DNA of 64,000 nt from Clostridia bacterium (GTDB lineage: Bacteria > Bacillota > Clostridia > Oscillospirales > Acutalibacteraceae), in NCBI GenBank assembly GCA_900755895.1, contig CAAEIG010000081.1, positions 124,001-188,000 of the forward strand, read 5' to 3'. Shown piece by piece: positions 1 through 9,518 of the stretch; the first letter of the stretch is position 1, and each line of letters starts with the position of its first letter. Made by a program: the position numbers and the translations under genes. The notes below the pieces were generated by a model, which worked only from the letters and a program-made list of their open reading frames with translations, made no database searches and had not been told where the DNA came from.

Positions 1-1338
1 GTCAATGTGCGCAGTGCTACCAGTATGTTCACTGGATACACGATGACTTTGGTGTTCAAGTTTCTGGTGTACTTTGTGGGGTCACTTTTCATCCTGCTGT
101 GGTTGGATTGGCGGTATGCACTGCTGGGAGTTGCCCTCTCGGCGGTGATGTTCTGGGCGACCACCTGGCTGAATTTGCGGCTGCGGGTGTTGGAGCGAAA
201 GGCTCTGGGTGCAGATTCCGCCCTGGGTGCCGTGCTCCTGGACCTGGCGGGAAATCTGCCGGTGGTAAAGCTTTTTGGCCTGGAGCAGGTGCTTTCCCGC
301 AAGTACAGCGACGCCGGCGAGGAAGCTTACCGCTGCCGCCTCCACTATAAAGTGATGCGGGGTACAACTGATGGTGTGCTGGACTTTTTGTGCTACGGAG
401 CCCAGGCTCTTGCCATTCTGTTGGGAGTGTGGGTCTTAGGGTTCTCCGGGGATTTTCCCTCTCTGGTGTACTTGTCCAGCATGTTTAGCCTCATGCTCAC
501 CGGTACCCGAGACCTGGGGAATGCGGTGATGTTTATTCAGACAACGGTGGTCAACTCCCAGCGAGTGCAAGAGCTGTTGGATGCCCCCATAGAAACTGAC
601 CGGAAAGCAAGCGCTCAGCCTGATTTTGCCACCCATCCTGCCCTGGAGTTCCGCCATGTGGACTTCTCCTACCTGCCCGGAAAGCCGGTGCTTCACGATA
701 TTTGTCTGACGGTGCAGCCCGGCCAGACGGTGGCTCTAGTGGGGGGCAGTGGATGCGGCAAGACCACCCTCATCAAGCTGCTGGAGAATTTTTACGCCCC
801 AGATGCAGGGGAGATCCTACTGGGAGGTGCGCCCCTCGGTCAGTTGAGCAACTATGATTTGCGCAGGCAGTTCTCCTACATTCCCCAGGATGCCCAGCTC
901 ACCAGCGGCACCATCGCTGAAAATGTGGCTCTATCCCACTCCCAGTCTGACAGGGTCCGAGTGGTGGAATGTCTGAGCCAGGCGTCTTTGGAGTTGGAGG
1001 AGGATACACCGGTGGGAGAAAGCGGTTCCGGTCTTTCCGGAGGCCAGGCACAGCGGGTTTCCATTGCCCGAGCGCTGTACCGAGACGCTCCGGTCTACCT
1101 GTTGGATGAGGCCACTTCAGCTCTGGACAGTGCCACTGAGGAGCAGTTACAGCACACCATTGATACGGTGCTGCAGGGTAAGACGGTGTTGGTGATTGCC
1201 CATCGTTTGAGCATTGTACGGAACGCTGATAAAATCGTGTACATGGAACAGGGACGCATTGTGGAGACAGGCACTCATGAGGAGTTGCTGGCTCTGGGAG
1301 GCGGATACAGCAAACTGTGTCAGAGCTCCTTGCACTGA
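1..1338 (+). CDS. ABC exporter subunit, 5'-truncated by window edge
   Basis: This is an ABC transporter with fused membrane and ATPase domains. Only about 445 residues are visible, against roughly 580 for the family, and the reading frame is open to base 1, so the first membrane helices lie outside the window. Hydrophobic helices fill the first 180 residues. The nucleotide-binding domain follows: Walker A GGSGCGKTT near residue 247, signature LSGGQAQR, Walker B VYLLDEAT, and the H-loop in IAHRLS. The fold is that of type IV exporters for peptides, lipids or drugs. The substrate cannot be told from sequence. A strong terminator follows 60 bases downstream, so this is the last gene of its operon. 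Confidence 0.9.
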   Translation, partial: VNVRSATSMFTGYTMTLVFKFLVYFVGSLFILLWLDWRYALLGVALSAVMFWATTWLNLRLRVLERKALGADSALGAVLLDLAGNLPVVKLFGLEQVLSRKYSDAGEEAYRCRLHYKVMRGTTDGVLDFLCYGAQALAILLGVWVLGFSGDFPSLVYLSSMFSLMLTGTRDLGNAVMFIQTTVVNSQRVQELLDAPIETDRKASAQPDFATHPALEFRHVDFSYLPGKPVLHDICLTVQPGQTVALVGGSGCGKTTLIKLLENFYAPDAGEILLGGAPLGQLSNYDLRRQFSYIPQDAQLTSGTIAENVALSHSQSDRVRVVECLSQASLELEEDTPVGESGSGLSGGQAQRVSIARALYRDAPVYLLDEATSALDSATEEQLQHTIDTVLQGKTVLVIAHRLSIVRNADKIVYMEQGRIVETGTHEELLALGGGYSKLCQSSLH

Positions 1339-1397
1339 GTTTGAAGAGAAAGAGCAATTGGAAGAGAACTGCTGGTAGTATTCTTGATGAAATGAAA

Positions 1398-1444
1398 AAC
1401 AAGTCCGGGAAGTGACAGTTCACATTCCTGGACTTGTTTTTTTG
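1398..1444 (+). terminator. Rho-independent terminator after ABC gene
   Basis: The arms AACAAGTCC and GGACTTGTT close a stem around 1399-1436, followed by a run of T. It ends the ABC transporter transcript. The remaining bases up to 1528 show nothing else. Confidence 0.85.
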
Positions 1445-1528
1445 ATTCAAGACATTTCAATATCCTGCGTATGTATGGAGGCTTGGACGACCAGCTAATT
1501 GCAATTAAATTGACTGAGGATATTCAGG

Positions 1529-3049
1529 TTAGACAACCAAAAAACTGCAGCTGGAAGGTGGGAGCTCCATTATGCCGGCAGAAATCTTCTTTCCGCAGAG
1601 CATTGGCAGATCCCCATATTCAGACAAATAGAGAGGCTTTCCGTTCAAGCAAATCGTTTGGCTGCGCATTTCGCTATCACTCGAAAGAAGATAAAGTTCC
1701 ACATCAAGAGGACAGGTTACAGTTAGGTTATCTGTCGGAGAATTGTTGATTACAAGATAAACGCAGCCCGGTTTTTTGTCTTTTCGAGAATGACAGTAGA
1801 GGTGGACGCTTTCCATGGGATGATTTTGGCAGTGGTACACAGTGTTTCCCATGAGAGTGTTCCAGAGTAAAACAGCGTAGTAATTGGGGCGGGGTTCGAA
1901 ATCACCCGGTCGCAGGAATCCATAATCAGAGGAGGCCAGGGTGTTGTGAAAAATAACACCATCGGTTATTGTGGCGAAACTGCCTAGCTCGTTGAGCGTG
2001 CGCAGCACATCCAGATAGGTGGAAGCCCAGGTATCTCCGCCGCCACCGGCATCGCCGGATTCCGTCACCCAAATAGGCGCCGCGGGAACGTACTTGTCCC
2101 GCAGCAGCGCATGAGCGCCGGCGTACTCTTCCGCCACGGCCAGATAGGCATCTGTGTGTGCTTCCTGCGGTTGCCAGTGCGCCTGGGGAGCGATGGAATC
2201 CAGCCGTTCGGAAACCCCGTTGTAATAGTGATAGCTGAATACGTCTAGTTTCACTTTGGTCCCGGCCAACAGGTCATCTGTGGAAGCGCAGCTTTTCATT
2301 AGACTGGCAATCCCTGCACCGAATCCTTTTGGCTGGGACAGTGTGATGGTGGGATCGCCGGTGGTGCAGGGGCCTACAAGGAGACAATCGGGATAGTTTT
2401 CCCGCACCCAGGTGTTAAAGATATCTTGATCTCTCGCGTAATCTGCGGCGGTATACCCGGAGGGCGCTCCAGAGAACTCCAGCATATTTGGCTCATTCAT
2501 GAATTCAGCAGCGGCGATGTCCACACCGTATTCGTGGCTGAAATGAAACAGCTTCTTTGTTTGAGTCAAATCAAAGGTTCCTCCGTTGGGATGATCCCCT
2601 GCGCAGTTGCTCACAGAGACAAGGAGTTTTCCCTTTGTTGCTTTGACAAAATCCAGTAGGTCCATCCATTGTTCTCGTGTCAAAATGCTGGCATACCCTT
2701 CTGGAATATGTCCGTTTGTAGTTCCTTCAAAGTCGTAGTAAGTTTTGGTTGCCCAGGAGCCGGATACGCGGATCCATGCTGGACCGAGTTGTTGAGTGAG
2801 GTACCGCAGTTTTTTATTGCGAAGGTCAATGGGGGGATAATACTGCATCAGATCAGCCATTGAGGTGAAATTGGAGAGGTCCCCGGAGCTTGTAAATTTA
2901 TCAATGCCAGCAATTTGTCCAGGCGTATAAGCTTTCCAAAAAGTTCCGCCCGTAATTTCTGTCATCTCGATGTTGTAGGACATCAGCCGTTCATCCACGG
3001 ACCGTAGGGAGGTAAGTTCGTTGGGGTTCAGTTCTAGATGTCGATTCAT
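1529..3049 (-). CDS. GH79/heparanase-like glycoside hydrolase
   Basis: This 506-residue (beta/alpha)8-type glycosidase resembles family GH79 (heparanase and beta-glucuronidases). The expected acid/base lies in FMNEPN (E186). The expected nucleophile lies in WVTESGD (E330), followed by a glycine run and a segment patterned like the heparanase C-terminal half (THNTLASSDYG-type region near residue 375). A C-terminal beta-sandwich follows. There is no signal peptide, so the enzyme should act on imported glycuronide oligosaccharides in the cytoplasm. The start at 3049 has GGAGG seven bases upstream. It stands alone, with an ABC terminator on one side and the Ca2+ ATPase gene 79 bases away on the other, same strand. 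Family GH39 or GH30 is possible but fits the nucleophile context less well. Confidence 0.75.
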   Translation of the reverse strand: MNRHLELNPNELTSLRSVDERLMSYNIEMTEITGGTFWKAYTPGQIAGIDKFTSSGDLSNFTSMADLMQYYPPIDLRNKKLRYLTQQLGPAWIRVSGSWATKTYYDFEGTTNGHIPEGYASILTREQWMDLLDFVKATKGKLLVSVSNCAGDHPNGGTFDLTQTKKLFHFSHEYGVDIAAAEFMNEPNMLEFSGAPSGYTAADYARDQDIFNTWVRENYPDCLLVGPCTTGDPTITLSQPKGFGAGIASLMKSCASTDDLLAGTKVKLDVFSYHYYNGVSERLDSIAPQAHWQPQEAHTDAYLAVAEEYAGAHALLRDKYVPAAPIWVTESGDAGGGGDTWASTYLDVLRTLNELGSFATITDGVIFHNTLASSDYGFLRPGDFEPRPNYYAVLLWNTLMGNTVYHCQNHPMESVHLYCHSRKDKKPGCVYLVINNSPTDNLTVTCPLDVELYLLSSDSEMRSQTICLNGKPLYLSEYGDLPMLCGKKISAGIMELPPSSCSFLVV

Positions 3050-3128
3050 AATCTAACCTCCATAATTATATTTTGAAATCTATGGATTAGTTGAGAGCTT
3101 GGAAACCATCAGTTCTAAGGTGAGCCGG

Positions 3129-5759
3129 TTAATGACTGTGTTTTATGAAGCCCAAGGCTTTGGACAATTCCATCACCACAACTGGAACAAGAATGAGGCA
3201 GAGCCCAACAAGGTATAATTTGGCGGGAAGAATTACCAAACCAAAGGCAATTCGTACCGGGGTGAACAGAACGATGGCCACCAAAATTGTGGAGGCAAGA
3301 GCAGCCCAGTTGAGTTTGTGATTTGAGAAAGGACCGATTTTAAACAGGGAATGTTCGGAACGCATATTGAAGGCCTGAACAATCTGAGAGAGTGCCAGCA
3401 CCATAAATGCCATAGTTTGGCCGCCTTCCAACGTGCCTGTCATATTTTCGCCGAGAACAAAGGCAATGAGGGAAAGGAATGCAAACATGACGCCCTGCAA
3501 CACCACTCGGATTCCCAGACCATTGGCGAAAATTCCTTCATCTTTGGGTTTTGGTCCGTGGTCCATAACGTCGGATTCCACAGCCTCCATACCCAGAGCA
3601 ATGGCTGGCATGGAATCGGTGACCAGGTTGATCCAAAGAAGCTGCATGGACAACAGAGGCGTTTTATGCCAAAGCAACATGGCTAGAAACACTGTGATGA
3701 CTTCTCCAATATTGGTTCCCAGCAGGAATCCCACAACCTTTTTGATGTTTGCGTAGATACCGCGGCCTTCACGAATGGCATCGACGATTGTGGCAAAGTT
3801 GTCATCGGTGAGTGTCATGTCAGCGGCGCCCTTGGCCACGTCTGTGCCGGTGATACCCATGGCGCAGCCAATATCTGCTGCTTTTAGGGCAGGAGCATCA
3901 TTGACGCCGTCGCCGGTCATGGAGACCACCTGTCCTTTTCGTTGCCAGGCCTTGACGATACGAATTTTATTTTCAGGGGATACTCGGGCATACACGGCAA
4001 TATGTTCCACCTGTTGGTCCAGTTCGCGATCGCTCATGGCATCCAACTCGGTGCCGGTGATTGCCCGGTCATTTTTCAGTAAAATTCCCAGTTCCTTAGC
4101 AATGGCAGAGGCCGTAACAATATGGTCTCCTGTAATCATAATCGGCTTGATGCCAGCTTTGCGGCAAACTGCAACTGCATTTTTGGCTTCGGGCCGAGGG
4201 GGATCAATCATGCCAACCAGCCCCATGAAAGTGAGGTCATTTTCCAGTTCTTCTGAACTCGGGCTTTCGGGAACCGTGTCGATTTCTTTATACGCGATGG
4301 CCAAAACCCGCAAAGCTTTTTCACTCATGGAGTTTGTGATGGATTTTGCCGTTTTCAGATCACCTTTGACACAAAGCGGCTCCACAACGTCGAAGGCACC
4401 TTTGACGATAACCACATTTTTGCCGTCAATTTTGTTGACGGTGGTCATCCGCTTTCGATTGGAATCGAAGGGGATTTCCAAGAGACGGGGGTACTGCTTG
4501 TTCAAGTCGTCCTTTGGCATTCCATTCTTGTGGGCAGCAAGGACAATGGCAGTTTCAGTGGGATCGCCAATATGAATTTCTTCAGTTCCATTGAAGGTGA
4601 TGGAACCATCGCAACAGAGGGTGCCGTACATCAAAAGTTTTCGGATGTTGTCGGTGTTGTTGTTGCTGATGGTTTCGGGATCTAGATAGCCGTCCACATA
4701 GGCGCTGGTTAAAGTCATGCGATTTTGTGTCAAGGTACCGGTTTTATCCGAACAGATCACCGATGCGCTGCCCAGGGTTTCCACAGCGGGAAGTCTCCGG
4801 ATCAATGCGTTTTTCTTGACCATGCGCTGTACGCCAATGGACAGTACAATGGTTACAATGGCAGGCAGGCCTTCTGGAATTGCGGATACTGCTAAGGAGA
4901 CAGCAGTCATAAAGATCTCAAGAACCGGGATTCCGTTGATTAAACCTACCACGAAGATAATCGCACAGGCGACCAGTGCCATAATTCCGAGATATTTTCC
5001 CAGTTTGGCGAATTTTAACTGCAAGGGCGTTTGGGTTTCTTCCTCTTGATCCAATAGGTTTGCGATTTTACCCATCTCGGTGTCCATGCCAGTGGCAGTC
5101 ACCACTGCGGAAGCAGTGCCATAGGTAATGCTGCATCCGGAAAAGACCATATTGTCCCGGTCGCCCAAGGGAGCTTTCTCATCAACTTGGGCAGTGGCAT
5201 CTTTTTCAGAGGGGACCGATTCACCGGTAAGTGCGGATTCCTCACTTTTAAGACTGGCACTGTGCAGCAGCCTTGCGTCTGCTGGTACAAAATCTCCGGC
5301 TTCCAGTCGGATGATATCTCCGGGAACCAGTTCAGCCGCTGCAATGACAATTTCTTTTCCGTCTCGCAGGACGCGAGCATGGGGGGCGGACATGTTTTTC
5401 AAGGCATCCAGTGCTTTTTCGGCTTTTCCCTCTTGGTAGACGCCCATGACTGCATTCAGTAGAACAATCAACAAGATGAGCGCTGGTTCAAAGAGTTCTC
5501 CCCAGTTCTGTTCAACGCATACAACAACAAAAGAAATAATGGCTGCTGCGATGAGAATGAGGATCATGACATCTTTGAACTGGTCTAAGAACCGCTGGAA
5601 AACAGTTTTCTTTTTTCTTTCGCGAAGCTTGTTTTCCCCGTATTTCTCTTTTCGAGAGAGAACTTCTTTGGACGTGAGACCGACAGTCTGGTCCACATTG
5701 AGATGTTGCAAAACTTCATCAGTTGATTCGCTGTGATATGACAAGTGTATATCCTCCAT
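3129..5759 (-). CDS. P-type Ca2+-transporting ATPase (PMCA/SERCA type)
   Basis: This 876-residue cation pump would export Ca2+ across the cell membrane. It has an N-terminal cation-ATPase domain, the TGES actuator motif, the phosphorylation motif DKTGTLTQ (D338), the hinge motif MTGDGVNDAPALK, and about ten membrane helices in the usual P-type pattern. Length is normal for the bacterial PMCA-type group. The ATG at 5759 has only weak purine-rich sequence ahead of it. A GGAGG lies just inside it (5752-5756), eight bases before an in-frame TTG at 5744, so translation may begin there and give a five-residue shorter protein starting MSYHSES, which suits the family. It is divergent from the radical-SAM gene, and a striking dyad lies between them. 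Confidence 0.93.
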   Translation of the reverse strand: MEDIHLSYHSESTDEVLQHLNVDQTVGLTSKEVLSRKEKYGENKLRERKKKTVFQRFLDQFKDVMILILIAAAIISFVVVCVEQNWGELFEPALILLIVLLNAVMGVYQEGKAEKALDALKNMSAPHARVLRDGKEIVIAAAELVPGDIIRLEAGDFVPADARLLHSASLKSEESALTGESVPSEKDATAQVDEKAPLGDRDNMVFSGCSITYGTASAVVTATGMDTEMGKIANLLDQEEETQTPLQLKFAKLGKYLGIMALVACAIIFVVGLINGIPVLEIFMTAVSLAVSAIPEGLPAIVTIVLSIGVQRMVKKNALIRRLPAVETLGSASVICSDKTGTLTQNRMTLTSAYVDGYLDPETISNNNTDNIRKLLMYGTLCCDGSITFNGTEEIHIGDPTETAIVLAAHKNGMPKDDLNKQYPRLLEIPFDSNRKRMTTVNKIDGKNVVIVKGAFDVVEPLCVKGDLKTAKSITNSMSEKALRVLAIAYKEIDTVPESPSSEELENDLTFMGLVGMIDPPRPEAKNAVAVCRKAGIKPIMITGDHIVTASAIAKELGILLKNDRAITGTELDAMSDRELDQQVEHIAVYARVSPENKIRIVKAWQRKGQVVSMTGDGVNDAPALKAADIGCAMGITGTDVAKGAADMTLTDDNFATIVDAIREGRGIYANIKKVVGFLLGTNIGEVITVFLAMLLWHKTPLLSMQLLWINLVTDSMPAIALGMEAVESDVMDHGPKPKDEGIFANGLGIRVVLQGVMFAFLSLIAFVLGENMTGTLEGGQTMAFMVLALSQIVQAFNMRSEHSLFKIGPFSNHKLNWAALASTILVAIVLFTPVRIAFGLVILPAKLYLVGLCLILVPVVVMELSKALGFIKHSH

Positions 5760-5805
5760 TCTTTTCTTTGTGGGATGATTTTCTCCCTGAGTATAAAGTT
5801 CCTGC

Positions 5806-5865
5806 GTAAACTGTATCTCAACAGAACCTCAACAATTGTTGAGGAAGAATTGAGGACCAGTTTAC
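5806..5865. promoter_or_regulatory. 60-bp dyad with four CCTCAA half-sites, candidate operator
   Basis: The divergent intergenic region carries a perfect 18-bp palindrome CCTCAACAATTGTTGAGG (5827-5844), flanked by further CTCAA/TTGAG half-sites and by outer arms GTAAACTG (5806-5813) and CAGTTTAC (5858-5865). About 22 of 30 positions per arm pair around one centre at 5835.5. There is no T-tract, so it is more likely an operator or cruciform than a terminator. Confidence 0.6.
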
Positions 5866-5927
5866 AAAGCCACTCTATCATGAAGCACAAATCATGGCAA
5901 AAGCCATACGGAGAAAGGATGCGTGAC

Positions 5928-7310
5928 ATGAGCGACAAATCAATGAAAGAAAATATGCAAGCCTTTGCAGTGAAACAAATACTCAAATATTTGGAGGAAG
6001 ATCCGGACAAAAGTCTTCCGAAACTGATGGCATGGGCGGATAAGTTTGACAAAGAAAACAGATTCCCAAGCCAGCGCAAAGTGCTTAGAGATATCATCAG
6101 CAATCCGGACAACAACTGGTATCAGCTTATGAAAAGTTTGTGGACAGATATCGACCCCGAAGTCCGCAAAGTGTTCTTTGAGAATTTTTTCGTCAATACC
6201 TCTTTAATTGGCTATGGCCGACAAGAGCAATGGAAAGCTGAGCATGACTGCAATATTCCCTGGGCAATACTCATGGATCTGACCTCTGCCTGCAATTTGA
6301 AATGTACAGGCTGTTGGGCAGCTGAGTACGGCCATCAGCTGAATTTGGAATATGAGGTGCTGGATGATATCGTCCGTCAAGGCACACAGATGGGAACCTA
6401 CATGTACATTTTCTCCGGTGGGGAACCCCTTGTCCGCAAGGACGATGTGATCCGCCTGTGTGAAGCTCATCCCGATTGCGAATTTCTAGCCTTTACCAAC
6501 GGAACGCTGATTGATGAGAACTTTGCAGACGAGATGCTTCGGGTAAAGAACTTTGTTCCGGCGATCAGTATAGAAGGGTTTGAAGAGGCAACTGATTCCA
6601 GACGCGGAAAGGGAACCTATCAGCGGGTGATGCAGGCAATGCGCATCTTGAAGGAGAAAAAGCTCCCCTTTGGTGCGTCCTGCTGCTATACATCGGCCAA
6701 TGTGGATTCCTTGAGTTCCGAGGAGTATATGGATATGCTGGTGGAGATGGGTGCAAAGTTTGCATGGTTCTTCCACTATATGCCTGTTGGAAACGAGGCG
6801 GTGCCAGAACTCCTTCCCACTCCGGAGCAGCGAGAAATGATGTACAATCGAATTCGCGCTTACAGAAATTCCAAGCCTATTTTTACCATTGATTTCCAAC
6901 AGGATGGGGAATTTGTAGGTGGTTGTATCGCGGGTGGCCGCGCTTACCTGCATATCAATGCCAACGGGGATATTGAACCATGTGCATTTATTCATTATGC
7001 AGATTCCAATATTCGGGAACATACCTTGTTAGAAGCCTATAAGCGCCCCTTGTTCATGGCATACAAACAAGGCCAGCCTTTCAATGAAAATATGCTTCGG
7101 CCCTGTCCTATGCTGGAAAATCCAGAGGCTTTGCGCGATATGGTGAAATGCTCAGGAGCTCATTCCACCGATATGCAGTCCCCAGAAGATGTAGAAAACC
7201 TCTATCAAAAATGCAAACCCTACGCGGAGAGGTGGACGCCAAAAGCGGATGAACTTTGGGAAAGCAGTCATCTTTGCGGCAGCTGCAGCAATTGTTCGAA
7301 GAACGCGTAA
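5928..7310 (+). CDS. Radical SAM protein with SPASM-type C-terminus
   Basis: This protein of about 460 residues has the radical-SAM 4Fe-4S motif C122-x3-C126-x2-C129 (in SACNLKCTGC), the GGEP motif in FSGGEPL, and further cysteines late in the protein, including the CGSCSNC tail, that suit a SPASM/Twitch auxiliary cluster. A roughly 120-residue helical N-terminal extension precedes the barrel. Such proteins modify peptides or act as anaerobic maturases; the substrate is unknown. I chose ATG 5928, preceded by AAAGGA eight bases away; ATG 5919 is equally possible. Longer in-frame readings would run back over the operator-like dyad and are unlikely. No precursor peptide is visible nearby. Confidence 0.88.
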   Translation: MSDKSMKENMQAFAVKQILKYLEEDPDKSLPKLMAWADKFDKENRFPSQRKVLRDIISNPDNNWYQLMKSLWTDIDPEVRKVFFENFFVNTSLIGYGRQEQWKAEHDCNIPWAILMDLTSACNLKCTGCWAAEYGHQLNLEYEVLDDIVRQGTQMGTYMYIFSGGEPLVRKDDVIRLCEAHPDCEFLAFTNGTLIDENFADEMLRVKNFVPAISIEGFEEATDSRRGKGTYQRVMQAMRILKEKKLPFGASCCYTSANVDSLSSEEYMDMLVEMGAKFAWFFHYMPVGNEAVPELLPTPEQREMMYNRIRAYRNSKPIFTIDFQQDGEFVGGCIAGGRAYLHINANGDIEPCAFIHYADSNIREHTLLEAYKRPLFMAYKQGQPFNENMLRPCPMLENPEALRDMVKCSGAHSTDMQSPEDVENLYQKCKPYAERWTPKADELWESSHLCGSCSNCSKNA

Positions 7311-7447
7311 TCTGAAGGATGGATTTGTTTCCTCAAAGACGATGAATCCCTAATTCCCTGGCATTGCTCTGAGACGTGATAGGTTTTGCCAATTTTCAAA
7401 AGCGAATCTGGAAAATATAAATACTTTTGAGTATTTAAAGACCCAAT

Positions 7448-7503
7448 GCGCCTGCAGGAAACACAGAGGTAATTGAGTTTGCACCTGTGTTCAATGCAGG
7501 CGT
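7448..7503 (+). terminator. Long two-part hairpin after radical SAM gene
   Basis: CGCCTGCA (7449-7456) pairs with TGCAGGCG (7495-7502). An inner stem pairs ACACAG with CTGTGT. The stem is followed by TATTTATT rather than a clean T-run, so termination is plausible but not certain. The rest of 7311-7447 shows nothing recognisable. Confidence 0.5.
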
Positions 7504-7535
7504 ATTTATTCTGAAGTCAAATGAATGGTTAGGTG

Positions 7536-7564
7536 TTGACAGCTTTTAGCTATCTGAATACTAT
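7536..7564 (+). promoter_or_regulatory. SigmaA-type promoter for the 7.6-kb two-component operon
   Basis: TTGACA at 7536-7541 and TACTAT at 7559-7564 are separated by 17 bp. The spacing and distance (about 65 bp to the regulator start) are ideal. Confidence 0.75.
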
Positions 7565-7634
7565 TAGAGATATGCTTCAAGAAAGAGAGCGATGGAGTGT
7601 GTTTCTGTATCGGCATTGTGATTACAGGAGGTAG

Positions 7635-8312
7635 ATGAGAGTGCTTGAAATTTTGGTTGCTGAAGATGATAGGGAACTTTGCCGCCTGTTTGCGCATGTT
7701 TTAATAAAGAATGGTTACAGCGTAAAAGAAGTGTCAAACGGTAGGGAAGCCCTTCAAGCTTTGGACGAGGATTATTTTGACTTGATTATCTCCGACATCA
7801 TGATGCCGGTTATGGATGGATATGAGCTGGTCCGGTCACTTCGCGACGCGGGAAATACGACTCCAATCTTGATGATTACCGCAAAAGATGCTTTTGACGA
7901 TATGCGCAAGGGCTTTTTATCTGGCACGGACGATTATATGGTGAAACCTATCAATGTCAATGAAATGGTTTTGCGGGTACAGGCACTTTTGCGTCGTGCG
8001 CAAATGATCCACGAGCGCAAGCAGAGTATCGGAGGAACTGTTTTGGAATATGATACCTTTGCCGTAACTTTTGAGGATAAAAAGCTGGTTCTTCCTCAAA
8101 AGGAATTCATGCTTCTCTATAAGCTGGTCTCTTACCCGGGACGGATTTTTACTCGCCAGCAACTTATGGACGATGTATGGGGATACGATTCTGACAGTGA
8201 TACCCATACCATTGATGTGCATATCGGCCGTCTTAGAGATCGCTTGCGGGAAAATAAAGATTTCCGAATTGTAACCATGCGTGGAGTGGGCTATAAGGTG
8301 GAAAAGTTATGA
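7635..8312 (+). CDS. OmpR/PhoB-family response regulator
   Basis: This 225-residue DNA-binding regulator has an N-terminal receiver with the acidic pair at residues 11-12, phospho-acceptor D54 in ISDIMMP and the conserved lysine in VKPIN. A C-terminal winged helix (about residues 130-225) carries the QLMDDVWG and DVHIGRLR motifs. AGGAGG lies only three bases before ATG 7635; a GTG two codons in has better spacing and may be the true start. The gene overlaps the kinase start by four bases (ATGA), so the two are translationally coupled. A promoter lies directly upstream. Confidence 0.92.
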   Translation: MRVLEILVAEDDRELCRLFAHVLIKNGYSVKEVSNGREALQALDEDYFDLIISDIMMPVMDGYELVRSLRDAGNTTPILMITAKDAFDDMRKGFLSGTDDYMVKPINVNEMVLRVQALLRRAQMIHERKQSIGGTVLEYDTFAVTFEDKKLVLPQKEFMLLYKLVSYPGRIFTRQQLMDDVWGYDSDSDTHTIDVHIGRLRDRLRENKDFRIVTMRGVGYKVEKL

Positions 8313-9379
8313 AGGAAATAGATCCAAAGGAGAAATATGATCAGTTGCGAGACTCAAAGAAGCGGTTCCGATTGAGTTTAAGGACAAGAGTAACCCTGGC
8401 GATCGGATTGCTGGTTATGTTCAGCATACTATCTGCGTTTGGAATTGCCCGATTTATGGAATGGGCCTTCTCGTTTTCAACGGTGATTCCGCTGGTTTTG
8501 CAGCTGAATCTATATGCGTTGATCATCGGAACAGTGGCAGCTAGATTGCTGTCCAGAATTTTCTTTGAACCGATCACCAAACTGCGGGAAGCTATGCGGA
8601 AAGTGGCGGACGGAGAATTGAACACTGTGCTGGAGACAAAGTCCACCTCCTCAGAGATTCAGGAGCTTTATGCTGGGTTCAATTTGATGACACGGGAATT
8701 GAGTTCAACGGAGATGTTGCAATCTGATTTTGTGTCCAGTGTTTCCCACGAGATAAAAACGCCCATCAATGCAATAGAGGGCTATACCACATTGCTGCAA
8801 AGTACTGATAATATTGATGAAGTGGAAAATGAATACATTGAGAGGATTCTTTTCAACACGAGGCGGCTTTCCACCATGGTCAGCAATATTTTGCTGCTGT
8901 CCAAATTGGAGAATCAATCCATTGCCACTCATCGGACGCGGTTTAGTTTGGACGAGCAGATTCGGCAATCTATCTTGGCGCAGGAGCCAGCTTGGACCGA
9001 AAAAAAGATTGAATTCGATGTAGTGATGGATTCCATCACATATTTTGGAAATGAGGCTCTGATGCATCATGTGTGGGACAATCTCATAGGAAATGCCATC
9101 AAGTTTAGTCCAGTAAATGGTATGGTGACCATCCGTTTGTTTCAAAAAGAAAAACAGATTGTGTTTACCGTAGATGATGAAGGACCTGGTTTTTCCGAGG
9201 AGGCCAGAAATCGTCTGTTTGATAAGTTTTACCAGGAGGACAGTTCTCACAAGCAAGAGGGCAATGGGTTGGGACTTGCACTGGTCAAACGTATTTTAAC
9301 GACCAGCAAAGGAAATGTGACAGCGGAAAATAAAGCAGAAGGCGGTTGTAGATTTACGGTTACCTTAGACGGAGAATAG
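8309..9379 (+). CDS. Intramembrane-sensing histidine kinase
   Basis: This 356-residue kinase partners the preceding regulator. Two helices (about 27-48 and 58-82) are separated by only some ten residues, so it has no real extracellular sensor, like kinases that sense within the membrane or through a partner protein. A HAMP-like linker follows (about 86-132), then the HisKA box with H147 in SVSHEIKTP. The ATPase domain has the N-box (NLIGNAIKFSP), DDEGPGFS and GNGLGLALV. A terminator follows 37 bases downstream. The signal is unknown and no transporter is adjacent. Confidence 0.92.
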   Translation: MKEIDPKEKYDQLRDSKKRFRLSLRTRVTLAIGLLVMFSILSAFGIARFMEWAFSFSTVIPLVLQLNLYALIIGTVAARLLSRIFFEPITKLREAMRKVADGELNTVLETKSTSSEIQELYAGFNLMTRELSSTEMLQSDFVSSVSHEIKTPINAIEGYTTLLQSTDNIDEVENEYIERILFNTRRLSTMVSNILLLSKLENQSIATHRTRFSLDEQIRQSILAQEPAWTEKKIEFDVVMDSITYFGNEALMHHVWDNLIGNAIKFSPVNGMVTIRLFQKEKQIVFTVDDEGPGFSEEARNRLFDKFYQEDSSHKQEGNGLGLALVKRILTTSKGNVTAENKAEGGCRFTVTLDGE

Positions 9380-9415
9380 GGAACAACGTATACAAAAAAT
9401 GAAATAATAGTCCAA

Positions 9416-9453
9416 AGGTCCCTGCAGATGAAAATCTGCGGGGACCTCTTTTT
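9416..9453 (+). terminator. Rho-independent terminator after two-component operon
   Basis: AGGTCCCTGCAGAT pairs with ATCTGCGGGGACCT across a GAAA-like loop, followed by CTTTTTT. Confidence 0.9.
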
Positions 9454-9518
9454 TGTTTGTCTAGTTTGTAAAGGAAAAATCTGTATTCGTAATTTGACGT
9501 AAGTTGGCCCCCATGGAA

